Assembly: GCA_027033555.1 (NCBI GenBank)
Contig: JALVLE010000117.1
Coordinates: 1 to 5,110, forward strand
Source: Caldifarciminota bacterium
GTDB lineage: Bacteria > Hydrothermota > Hydrothermia > UBA1063 > CAJXJZ01
Direction: 5' to 3'
Length of the DNA stretch: 5,110 bases
Of the stretch, positions 1 through 5,110 are shown piece by piece. The notes under the pieces are model-generated. The model had not been told where the DNA came from and searched no databases. It saw only the letters and a list, made by a program, of their open reading frames with translations. The translations under genes were made by a program, and so were the position numbers. Numbering within the stretch: position 1 is the stretch's first letter; each line of letters begins with the position of its first letter.

Positions 1-261
1 ATAGAAGGAGACATAGTATTTTGTAATAAAATCAAGAAGTTTCAATCTTACTCCTTTAATAGAGAAGTGAGGAAAGATTATTTTCCTGATATTTTTGATT
101 TCAAAGGGGAGTTGTTTTTCCTGATATATTTTAATAACCACACCACGTGCTATACCTTTTCCAAATGGTGCCTCTACCAGGTCACCTTTTTGAAGATCGT
201 CATTGCATTTATAAGTATAAACATTATGACCCGCTTTTGGTATTACAATATCACAAAGCAT
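1..261 (-). CDS. priA: PriA-like primosomal protein N' (replication restart helicase), N-terminal part, cut by window edge
   Basis: The minus-strand frame from ATG at 261 stays open to base 1 and gives the first 87 residues of a longer protein. They fit the N-terminal 3'-DNA-binding domain of PriA: an opening beta strand (CDIVIPKAGHNVYTYK, residues 3-18), then the diagnostic stretch GDLVEAPFGKG (26-36) followed by RGVVIKI, matching the PriA pattern 'G.RV.VPFG....GVV'. The end FITKYYVSFY (78-87) matches the family's 'A.YY..P.G' helix. PriA recognises stalled forks and D-loops and reloads the replicative helicase in the cytoplasm. The helicase motifs and zinc-binding cysteines would lie outside the window, so they cannot be checked. 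The ATG directly follows the tamB stop (TAAATG), with AGAGG six bases upstream inside the last tamB codons, indicating co-transcription and translational coupling. The assignment rests on the N-terminal domain only. Confidence 0.8.
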   Translation of the reverse strand, partial: MLCDIVIPKAGHNVYTYKCNDDLQKGDLVEAPFGKGIARGVVIKIYQEKQLPFEIKNIRKIIFPHFSIKGVRLKLLDFITKYYVSFY

Positions 262-3200
262 TTAAAACCTCTTCTCAAAGAATATTCCAAAATAATATTT
301 GCCCTCTTCGTCTCTTACTGCTTGCAGGCCGAAATACCGGGAGATTCTATATCTTAAGTCAAATCTGTCGTATTGAATTGATAAAAAATCATGATAGTAC
401 TTCAGGTACACGTCTTTTGTTACGTAAAAACCAACTGTAAGGTGTGGGTCCTCTTCCATGCTCCCTGTGGATATTTCCAGTTCCCTTAAACCTAACTTTC
501 TCCTCAAGCTTCTCAATAAATAACTTTGCGCAAATCCAAGTGCTTTTCTTTCAAGCATGCTTGCTGTAATAATACCTGCATCCCATTCATTCAGGGGTCT
601 CCCAAAGGTAAGCAAAGCCAGAATGTTGCTTTCATCAAGTGGAGGTTCTGAAGAGAGACTTACAACAGGTTCAGTTAGAGTTCCACTTATCTTTAAGGTT
701 ATGGTGTAAGAATCAACGTCTGTTATTGCAATGATATTTAGCTCAGGATCTATAACGGATAGATTGTTGAAGATCACGCTTCCTTCTGTTACCCTGAACA
801 TGTGCTCAAAGTATGAGAAATTTCCGCCAAGAACATTTAGTTTTCCATTTATTAAAGTTCCAGTTTTGTCATATCTATAATTGAGTTTCCCATCAAATTC
901 AATTTCTGCAAATTCATTCAGAAGATAGACATTCTCTTTCCACCAGATATTCAAATTTATAGCAAGTACAGGGTTTGTTTCCTCTCTTGAGGCGCTTTTT
1001 GGAGTGCTGAACTCGGCGAAGAGATAACCCTCTTTCACGTGTACCTCACCTGTAAGTTGCAATGGTGTGATTGTCCCCTTTGAAAGCTTAAGATTTCCAT
1101 CACAAACAGCCTGTATGTCGGAGCCGATTTCAATGTATGTACTTTTTGCGTAAATTGATATGTCCGGGCTGTCAAATAATCCCTTTTCACTATAAATACT
1201 TCCAAAAGCGCTAATTTCACCTGCATCGCTTTCAGCTTTGAGGCTTTTAAGGAAGATTCTGTCTCCCGCAAACTGCACATACGCAGAAAGATTATCTGCT
1301 CTCAGCCCTATATCCGGCATATACCCATTTGTGCCTTTTAATTTTAAAGCCCCTGTCAAGAATGGTCTTTTTATTTCTCCTTTTATCCCTACATTGCCGC
1401 TTATCTCTGCATATTCCATAGTATAAATATCCTCAATGTAAGGCAGAAGGAATGTAATATCAAACTCTTTGAATTCAAATAGCAAATCTGAAGTTATATT
1501 GTCCAATTTAATAGGGAAGAGACTGGACTGGAAAATTAAAGACCCTTCTATGTTAAAACTCCCGTTTTCTTTTGTTCCCCTGATGTGATCTATTTTTAAA
1601 ATATTGTTTATATAACTGAGAGAGTAACTTATGCTATCTACTTCCACATTTTCAAACATAGGATGCATAAGACTCCCTTCTGATAAAAAGACCGGCGATT
1701 TTATGTTGCCTGTTATTTGAGTGGTACTTGTTATGGTAAATAGGTAATTCTTAAAAAATGGTATTCTCAGAGAATGAGTTATAAGATAAGCACTTATATT
1801 CCCGTCATCAGAAGAAAATGTACCATGTAGTTTGAATATGCCGTCACCTGCAAATAGTTTTCCTGTAGTTAAATAAAAAATACCTCTCTTATAATTAAAA
1901 AATACAGGTGTCTCATTACGTATTTTAAGGCCCTCTATAAACCCCCGCATAGTATCCACATATACTGTATATTCGCCTGTGGTGCTAAATGCTTCACCGT
2001 ATAGGTAGAGCTCATTAGTATCGTGCACGAGTGATAATTGAAACGCCACATTTTGCAGGTCTTGTACTGTCCCCCGAAGTTTAATGGTGTCTATAGGTAT
2101 ATTGTGTTTAAAAATTGCTCTGATACTGGTTAGAGATATTTCTATCTCATTCTTCTCTCGGGTATGGGTTGAGATTAAAACCCGCATCATCTCTCCAATT
2201 GGGGTTTTTAAATCTGCAAAAGAGAGAGAGGAATTCAGGCTTATTTCTCCTCCAGGTAGCCGTTTCGCCTTTATATATCCAGTCAATAATCCAGATAAAG
2301 AGCTGTCGTAATCTGATATATAAACAGAGGGTTCAATATAGATAAGCTGGCTGTCTTTTGTAATCATACTGGAAAAAAAGGTTGTACTTGTATGGAAGTT
2401 AATATATCCACTATCCATAACCAATCTGGAAAAGTTCTGCTCTCTAAAGAAAACGGTAATTTTACCAATTGTGTAATTGTTTATAACAGCGTGTGTAAGC
2501 CTCAGAATACCTTTTGCCTCCCTGTTTATGCCTTTTAAGAAAAGCTTTCCTTTAAATTCAGCATTTTTTTCAGAGTATTGGAGGTTTGTTAAACTCAGTC
2601 GGTAAAGAATGTCACTTTTTATTTTTTGAAAATTGAAATTTCCTTCCAAAAAGAGCCAGTCAGATTCAACGGAAAATGTGAAATAAAAAAAATGATGTTT
2701 TTCCATCTTTGCAGATATTAATATTCTGTCTATTTCCCTTTCTACGGCTTCAAAGCCCTCTATTTTCAAACGGGCGTGTTCTAATGTTGGCTCCAGTGTA
2801 ATTTGCGCATCGTGTATATAGATTTTTGATTCAGCTATGGATGTTCCTTTAAATGAAAGTGTAATAAGTGAGTCATAAGAAGCTTTAATATTTTCTATGC
2901 AGAAATTACTGGTACACATTTCACCGCCTGTTAAATGAAAGGTTTTTCCTATCTTATAGAAGATACCCTTAAAAAAATTTAATTCAAAGTTTCTATACGT
3001 GCCATCCTCTATAAGGATTTTTGCTACAAAATTTTTCATTGTGCCTTTAAAATCTATCTTTGCATTGTCTATCTTTATGGTGTCTTTCTTAAGGACAATA
3101 TGAGCCTCTTGAAAAACTAATCTTGAAAGAAAAATGGGCATATTCGGGATTTTTATCCTGTTTTTCTTCTGTGTTTTCTTTCTTGAAGTTGTTTTAAATG

Positions 3201-3504
3201 AATCTATTGAGATAAAAAGCCTCTTTGCGTAAATAGAGTTTAATCTAAATTTTATTATCTCAAGAGGGGAAACGGTTATCTTCAAGGTGTCAATATAAAT
3301 TCCATTACCTGTTATACCGCTTAAAGTTAAGGTGTTTAAATTGTTGAAGCTTATATTATTTATGGTGATTGTTTTGCCTGTGAGTTTACTCAGGGTGGCT
3401 GATAATAAAAAAACTCTGGACTTATATAAAGTCCAGAGAAGTAGAGAGAGTAGGAGAAAGAATAAGAAATCTTTTAAATAGCTTTGCTTAATTTTTTGTA
3501 GCAC
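262..3504 (-). CDS. tamB: TamB-family (DUF490) envelope biogenesis / lipid-transport bridge protein
   Basis: This 1080-residue protein has the TamB layout. A short basic N-terminus precedes one hydrophobic anchor (about residues 11-27, rich in Leu and Phe). A very long stretch of alternating beta strands with AsmA/TamB-like 'G.i.l.g' repeats follows. The conserved C-terminal domain occupies roughly residues 800-1080, including GGNFSYFEHMFRVTEGSVIF (893-912), a DPELN segment, SEPPLDESNILALLTFG (952-968) and a beta-rich end closing in Phe. Members of this family span the periplasm from the inner membrane and are implicated in phospholipid transport to, or protein assembly in, the outer membrane. 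It is somewhat shorter than E. coli TamB (about 1260). No TamA/BamA partner lies in the window. The start is taken as GTG at 3504, the only usual start codon before the anchor. It overlaps the end of rpmB by 31 bp and has only a weak, distant AAGG upstream. An intrinsic-terminator-like hairpin lies within codons 23-33. Confidence 0.88.
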   Translation of the reverse strand: MLQKIKQSYLKDFLFFLLLSLLLWTLYKSRVFLLSATLSKLTGKTITINNISFNNLNTLTLSGITGNGIYIDTLKITVSPLEIIKFRLNSIYAKRLFISIDSFKTTSRKKTQKKNRIKIPNMPIFLSRLVFQEAHIVLKKDTIKIDNAKIDFKGTMKNFVAKILIEDGTYRNFELNFFKGIFYKIGKTFHLTGGEMCTSNFCIENIKASYDSLITLSFKGTSIAESKIYIHDAQITLEPTLEHARLKIEGFEAVEREIDRILISAKMEKHHFFYFTFSVESDWLFLEGNFNFQKIKSDILYRLSLTNLQYSEKNAEFKGKLFLKGINREAKGILRLTHAVINNYTIGKITVFFREQNFSRLVMDSGYINFHTSTTFFSSMITKDSQLIYIEPSVYISDYDSSLSGLLTGYIKAKRLPGGEISLNSSLSFADLKTPIGEMMRVLISTHTREKNEIEISLTSIRAIFKHNIPIDTIKLRGTVQDLQNVAFQLSLVHDTNELYLYGEAFSTTGEYTVYVDTMRGFIEGLKIRNETPVFFNYKRGIFYLTTGKLFAGDGIFKLHGTFSSDDGNISAYLITHSLRIPFFKNYLFTITSTTQITGNIKSPVFLSEGSLMHPMFENVEVDSISYSLSYINNILKIDHIRGTKENGSFNIEGSLIFQSSLFPIKLDNITSDLLFEFKEFDITFLLPYIEDIYTMEYAEISGNVGIKGEIKRPFLTGALKLKGTNGYMPDIGLRADNLSAYVQFAGDRIFLKSLKAESDAGEISAFGSIYSEKGLFDSPDISIYAKSTYIEIGSDIQAVCDGNLKLSKGTITPLQLTGEVHVKEGYLFAEFSTPKSASREETNPVLAINLNIWWKENVYLLNEFAEIEFDGKLNYRYDKTGTLINGKLNVLGGNFSYFEHMFRVTEGSVIFNNLSVIDPELNIIAITDVDSYTITLKISGTLTEPVVSLSSEPPLDESNILALLTFGRPLNEWDAGIITASMLERKALGFAQSYLLRSLRRKLGLRELEISTGSMEEDPHLTVGFYVTKDVYLKYYHDFLSIQYDRFDLRYRISRYFGLQAVRDEEGKYYFGIFFEKRF
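3407..3438 (-). terminator. Intrinsic terminator-like hairpin inside the start of tamB, downstream of rpmB
   Basis: Read on the minus strand, CTCTGGACTT (3438-3429) pairs perfectly with AAGTCCAGAG (3423-3414) around the 5-nt loop TATAT. Seven Ts follow at once (3413-3407), then ATTATC. The stem has five G-C pairs. There is no T-tract after the hairpin on the plus strand, so the signal is directional and matches the rpmB/tamB transcript. The first stem base is 35 nt past the rpmB stop codon, a normal place for that gene's terminator, but it also begins exactly at tamB codon 23 and the T-tract ends in codon 33. I infer partial termination after rpmB, with read-through or a ribosome-dependent switch supplying tamB and priA. 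Confidence 0.8.
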
Positions 3505-3659
3505 TTGCTACATACCTTAACGCGTTTCTTTTTCCCGTCTATTATGGCCACAGTTCTTATAAGATTAGGCTTCCATTTTCTGCGGTTTCTATTGTGTGCA
3601 TGGCTAACCTTGTTCCCAAACATTACTTCTTTTCCACAAATATCACATTTTGCAGCCAT
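3474..3659 (-). CDS. rpmB: 50S ribosomal protein L28, zinc-ribbon (C+) type
   Basis: This 61-residue protein is a component of the large ribosomal subunit. The family signature is clear: CDICGKEVMFGNKVSHAHNR near the N-terminus, then RRKWKPNLIRTVAIIDGKKKRVKVC. Cysteine pairs C5-x-x-C8 and C50-x-x-C53 form the zinc-ribbon set of the C+ version of L28, as in Thermotoga-like proteins; E. coli L28 lacks them. The length agrees with the short L28 form of Bacillus (62 residues). The ATG at 3659 is chosen because an ideal AGGAGG (3671-3666) sits six bases upstream and homology starts exactly there; the longer open frame upstream runs through the promoter region into the opposing gene. It is the first gene of the leftward transcript and is followed 35 nt after its stop by a strong terminator-like hairpin, as expected for a highly expressed gene. 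Confidence 0.97.
   Translation of the reverse strand: MAAKCDICGKEVMFGNKVSHAHNRNRRKWKPNLIRTVAIIDGKKKRVKVCSKCYKKLSKAI
3502..3516 (-). promoter_or_regulatory. Weak translation start of tamB (GTG) inside the end of rpmB
   Basis: The GTG at 3504-3502 lies within the rpmB codons for Lys and Cys near its C-terminus. The only Shine-Dalgarno-like run upstream is AAGG, ten bases before the GTG, which is weak and rather far. An ATG between the two is followed immediately by TAG and cannot be used. By contrast, rpmB, hsp20, lon and priA all have purine-rich sites six bases from their ATG. Initiation at tamB therefore probably depends on ribosomes translating or ending in rpmB. Confidence 0.5.
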
Positions 3660-3683
3660 AAAATACCTCCTCTTGTGTATGTC

Positions 3684-3696
3684 CTGTATTATACAG
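3684..3696. promoter_or_regulatory. Perfect 6-1-6 palindrome over the rpmB -10 box (possible operator)
   Basis: CTGTAT and ATACAG flank one central T, a 13-bp perfect inverted repeat that contains the whole -10 hexamer of the leftward promoter. A dimeric repressor bound here would block RNA polymerase. Part of the symmetry comes free with a TATAAT-like core, so the CTG/CAG outer bases carry most of the evidence. No known regulator can be named. Confidence 0.35.
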
Positions 3697-3716
3697 ATTG
3701 GAAATCGTATAAACAA
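3688..3716 (-). promoter_or_regulatory. Sigma70-like promoter of rpmB
   Basis: On the minus strand a perfect TATAAT (3693-3688) is preceded, after a 17-bp spacer, by TTGTTT (3716-3711), which matches TTGACA at three of six positions. The bases upstream are A/T-rich (TTTAAAAATT), as in an UP element. Transcription would start near 3681, giving a leader of about 22 nt that is little more than the ribosome-binding site. The -10 element lies inside a perfect 13-bp palindrome. No start site has been measured, so this is a prediction from consensus and spacing. Confidence 0.65.
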
Positions 3717-3729
3717 ATTTTTAAACTCC

Positions 3730-3758
3730 TTGCAAATTCGGCGAATTGTTAGTATTAT
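3730..3758 (+). promoter_or_regulatory. Sigma70-like promoter of hsp20-lon
   Basis: TTGCAA (3730-3735; four of six matches to TTGACA) and TATTAT (3753-3758; five of six to TATAAT) are separated by exactly 17 bp. The start of transcription would fall near 3765, leaving a leader of about 21 nt before the hsp20 ATG. Its -35 element is only 13 bp from the -35 of the leftward rpmB promoter, so the two are back to back. An alternative -10, TAAAAT at 3758-3763, would give a spacer of 22 bp and is less likely. Confidence 0.6.
3735..3747. promoter_or_regulatory. Perfect 6-1-6 palindrome in the hsp20 promoter spacer (possible operator)
   Basis: AATTCG and CGAATT flank a single central G, a perfect 13-bp inverted repeat lying between the -35 and -10 elements of the rightward promoter. 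It is the only clearly GC-containing island in an otherwise A/T-rich stretch. The position is typical of a repressor site for heat-shock genes, but the sequence is neither CIRCE (HrcA) nor HAIR (HspR), so the regulator is unknown. Confidence 0.4.
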
Positions 3759-3786
3759 AAAATCCGAACGATAAAGGAGGTTTAGT

Positions 3787-4194
3787 ATGTTTGAAAACCC
3801 TTTTGAGGAGTTTGAGGAATTTTTAGGTGGAGGAGCTGCCAAGCGTTTTGCCTCAACTTATTACAGACCTCCAATGGACGTGATAGAGACTCAGGAGAGG
3901 TATGTGATTACCATAGAAATACCAGGTTTGTCAAAAGAGAACATAAGGATAGTTCTTGAGGGAAATTTGTTGCGAATTGATGGGTATCGTCCGAGAAATC
4001 CGCTTTGTGATGAGGAGGAAAATACCACATTTGTACATAGTGAAATCCATTATGGGCATTTTCAAAGAAAGCTTGAGTTTCCACATGGGGTAATAGATAG
4101 GGAAGGAATTAAATCCAAGTATGTGAATGGTTTTTTAATAATAGAGGTTCCCAAAAAGAAGCCGAGGGAGATAGAAATAAAACTGGAGGATTAA
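3787..4194 (+). CDS. hsp20: Small heat-shock protein, Hsp20/alpha-crystallin family
   Basis: This 135-residue cytoplasmic chaperone would hold unfolding proteins in a refoldable state without using ATP. A short Phe/Glu-rich N-terminal arm (FENPFEEFEEF) leads into the alpha-crystallin domain at about residue 28, with PPMDVIETQERYVITIEIPGL (28-48), an LEGNLLRIDGYR strand pair, the HSEIHYGHFQRKLEFP segment and the signature KYVNGFLIIEVPKK (111-124). The C-terminal tail carries an I-x-I motif (I129-E-I131), which in this family docks on neighbouring subunits to build oligomers. Length is usual for bacterial members. The ATG has a full AAGGAGG (3774-3780) six bases upstream. It is followed after one base by lon, whose ribosome-binding site is inside its last codons, so the two form one translational unit. 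A promoter with an embedded palindrome lies just upstream. Confidence 0.96.
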   Translation: MFENPFEEFEEFLGGGAAKRFASTYYRPPMDVIETQERYVITIEIPGLSKENIRIVLEGNLLRIDGYRPRNPLCDEEENTTFVHSEIHYGHFQRKLEFPHGVIDREGIKSKYVNGFLIIEVPKKKPREIEIKLED

Positions 4195-4198
4195 AATG
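4185..4198 (+). promoter_or_regulatory. Ribosome-binding site and start of lon inside the 3' end of hsp20
   Basis: GGAGG (4185-4189) lies in the final codons of hsp20 and is six bases from the lon ATG at 4196-4198. Only one base separates the hsp20 stop (TAA, 4192-4194) from this ATG. The arrangement fixes the lon start and favours translational coupling of the two proteins. Confidence 0.8.
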
Positions 4199-5110
4199 GA
4201 AGAACACAAAGAATTTGCACCGGATGCAATTAAGATTCCGGATGTTGTCCCTGTTTTACCGATTAAAGGGGGAGTGGTATTTCCTAATTTGATAGTACCA
4301 CTTATTGTTACAGATGAACGCTCTAAAAGGCTTATAGATGACGCCTTAAAAGGCGATAGGATAGTCCTTGCAGTAACTCAAAAAGATGAAAAGAAGGAAA
4401 ATCCCCTTTTCAGTGATCTATATGAAGTTGGTACAGCCGCATTGATTCTCAAAATGATGCGCTCTCCTGATGGTGCTGTACGGGTGATGATTCAGGGAAT
4501 AAAAAGAATGAAAATAGTGGAGGAGGTTCAGAAAGAGCCGTATCTTAAAGCAAGGGTTGAAGAGGTTAAAGAAATATTTCACGATGATCTTGAAACGCAG
4601 GCTCTTGTAAGAAATGTACTTAACACGTTTTCAGAAATAGTTAAAAAAGCCAATTATTTACCATCTGAACTTGCGCAGGTGGCAGCAGGAATAAAGGATC
4701 CTGGTAAGCTCGCTGATTTTATTGGTTCTTATATGAATTTTAAGGTTGAGGAGAAACAAAAAATACTTGAGGAACCAGATGTTGAAAAGAGGCTGAGATT
4801 TATATTTGATCTCCTTGTAAAAGAGCTTGAAGTTTTGAAAGTTTCAGAGCAGATTCAGGCAAAGGTAAAAGATGAGCTTGATAAGGGACAGAGAGAGTAT
4901 ATACTCAGGGAGCAGTTGAAGGCTATACAGAAAGAGCTTGGGATAATGGACGAAAAACAGCGGGAGATCAATGAGCTTAAGGAACGCCTTGAAAAGAAGA
5001 AGTTGCCGGAAAAAGTGAGGGAAGTGGCGCTAAAAGAAATTGAAAAACTTTCAAGAATGATGCCCGGTTCTCCTGAATACATAGTTTCAAGAAACTATAT
5101 AGACTGGATT
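4196..5110 (+). CDS. lon: Lon ATP-dependent serine protease, N-terminal part, cut by window edge
   Basis: The frame is open from ATG 4196 to the window end and gives 305 residues with no stop. It begins with the Lon N-terminal substrate-binding domain: VLPIKGGVVFPN (20-31), which is the family's 'LP.R...vFP' start, running to about residue 205. The helical, coiled-coil region follows, with the hallmark REYILREQLKAIQKELG (233-249). The fragment ends in SPEYIVSRNYIDWI (292-305), the conserved stretch that leads into the AAA+ module. Walker A/B and the Ser-Lys catalytic dyad would lie beyond the window and cannot be checked. Lon degrades misfolded and certain regulatory proteins in the cytoplasm. 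Its place directly after hsp20 suggests co-expression of a holdase with the protease that removes what cannot be rescued. No promoter is evident between the two genes. Confidence 0.97.
   Translation, partial: MEEHKEFAPDAIKIPDVVPVLPIKGGVVFPNLIVPLIVTDERSKRLIDDALKGDRIVLAVTQKDEKKENPLFSDLYEVGTAALILKMMRSPDGAVRVMIQGIKRMKIVEEVQKEPYLKARVEEVKEIFHDDLETQALVRNVLNTFSEIVKKANYLPSELAQVAAGIKDPGKLADFIGSYMNFKVEEKQKILEEPDVEKRLRFIFDLLVKELEVLKVSEQIQAKVKDELDKGQREYILREQLKAIQKELGIMDEKQREINELKERLEKKKLPEKVREVALKEIEKLSRMMPGSPEYIVSRNYIDWI

Noticed and set aside
67..440. Two plus-strand open frames of 96 and 97 codons
   Set aside because: They lie antisense to priA and the tamB 3' end, overlap each other in different frames, and have no recognisable motif.
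1035..2311. Short open frames of 62-81 codons on both strands within tamB
   Set aside because: They are shadows of the long tamB frame: no domain features, and low-complexity or hydrophobic translations with no credible ribosome-binding site.
3684..3696. LexA (SOS) box, because CTGT...ACAG is present
   Set aside because: The E. coli-type box needs CTGT-N8-ACAG; here the gap is five bases, and none of the genes is a classic SOS gene except loosely priA.
3505..3774. 89-codon plus-strand frame opposite rpmB
   Set aside because: It is antisense to a certain ribosomal protein gene and covers the promoters; no family resemblance.
3660..3786. CIRCE or HAIR heat-shock operator, or a ROSE-type RNA thermometer, for hsp20
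   Set aside because: No TTAGCACTC/GAGTGCTAA or CTTGAGT/ACTCAAG repeats are present, and the predicted leader of about 21 nt is too short and lacks an anti-Shine-Dalgarno strand.
3660..3842. An upstream extension of the rpmB frame giving a 122-residue protein
   Set aside because: The extra 61 residues resemble nothing in L28, run through the promoter region and antisense to hsp20, and ignore the ideal ribosome-binding site at 3671-3666.
4855..5082. 75-codon minus-strand frame in lon, very Ser/Phe-rich
   Set aside because: The composition is the antisense image of a Lys/Glu-rich coiled-coil coding region.
1..5110. CRISPR array, tRNA/rRNA genes, insertion sequences
   Set aside because: No spaced direct repeats, no cloverleaf or rRNA-like stretches and no transposase or terminal inverted repeats were seen; coding covers nearly the whole window.

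Overview
The window (about 37-38% G+C by eye) comes from an AT-rich bacterium that probably has an outer membrane. The evidence for an outer membrane is a full-length TamB-family protein with an N-terminal membrane anchor and the conserved TamB C-terminal domain. The lineage cannot be fixed from this sequence. Lys/Glu/Ile-rich proteins and a zinc-ribbon type of ribosomal protein L28 would fit a thermophile or a little-studied diderm phylum, but they prove neither.

Layout: two gene groups diverge from a 127-bp control region (3660-3786). Leftward, on the minus strand, are rpmB (L28, 3659-3474), a 1080-residue TamB-like protein (3504-262) that overlaps the end of rpmB by 31 bp, and the first 87 codons of a PriA-like primosomal helicase (261-1, cut by the window edge). 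The priA start codon directly abuts the tamB stop codon. Rightward are a small heat-shock protein (3787-4194) and, one base after its stop, the first 305 codons of the Lon protease (4196-5110, cut by the window edge). There is no gene-free stretch longer than 300 bases.

The rightward pair is a proteostasis unit: an Hsp20 holdase followed by an ATP-dependent protease, with the Lon ribosome-binding site inside the last Hsp20 codons. The leftward group joins a ribosomal protein, an envelope-biogenesis protein and a replication-restart helicase, whose products have no obvious common function.

The most striking signal is an almost ideal intrinsic terminator on the minus strand (10-bp perfect stem, 5-nt loop, seven Ts). 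It lies 35 nt after the rpmB stop but inside codons 23-33 of tamB, in and just after the membrane-anchor coding region. It looks like the rpmB terminator that tamB and priA expression must read through, and it may act as a translation-sensitive attenuator. The control region holds two back-to-back sigma70-like promoters, each associated with a perfect 6-1-6 palindrome, suggesting operator control of one or both directions.
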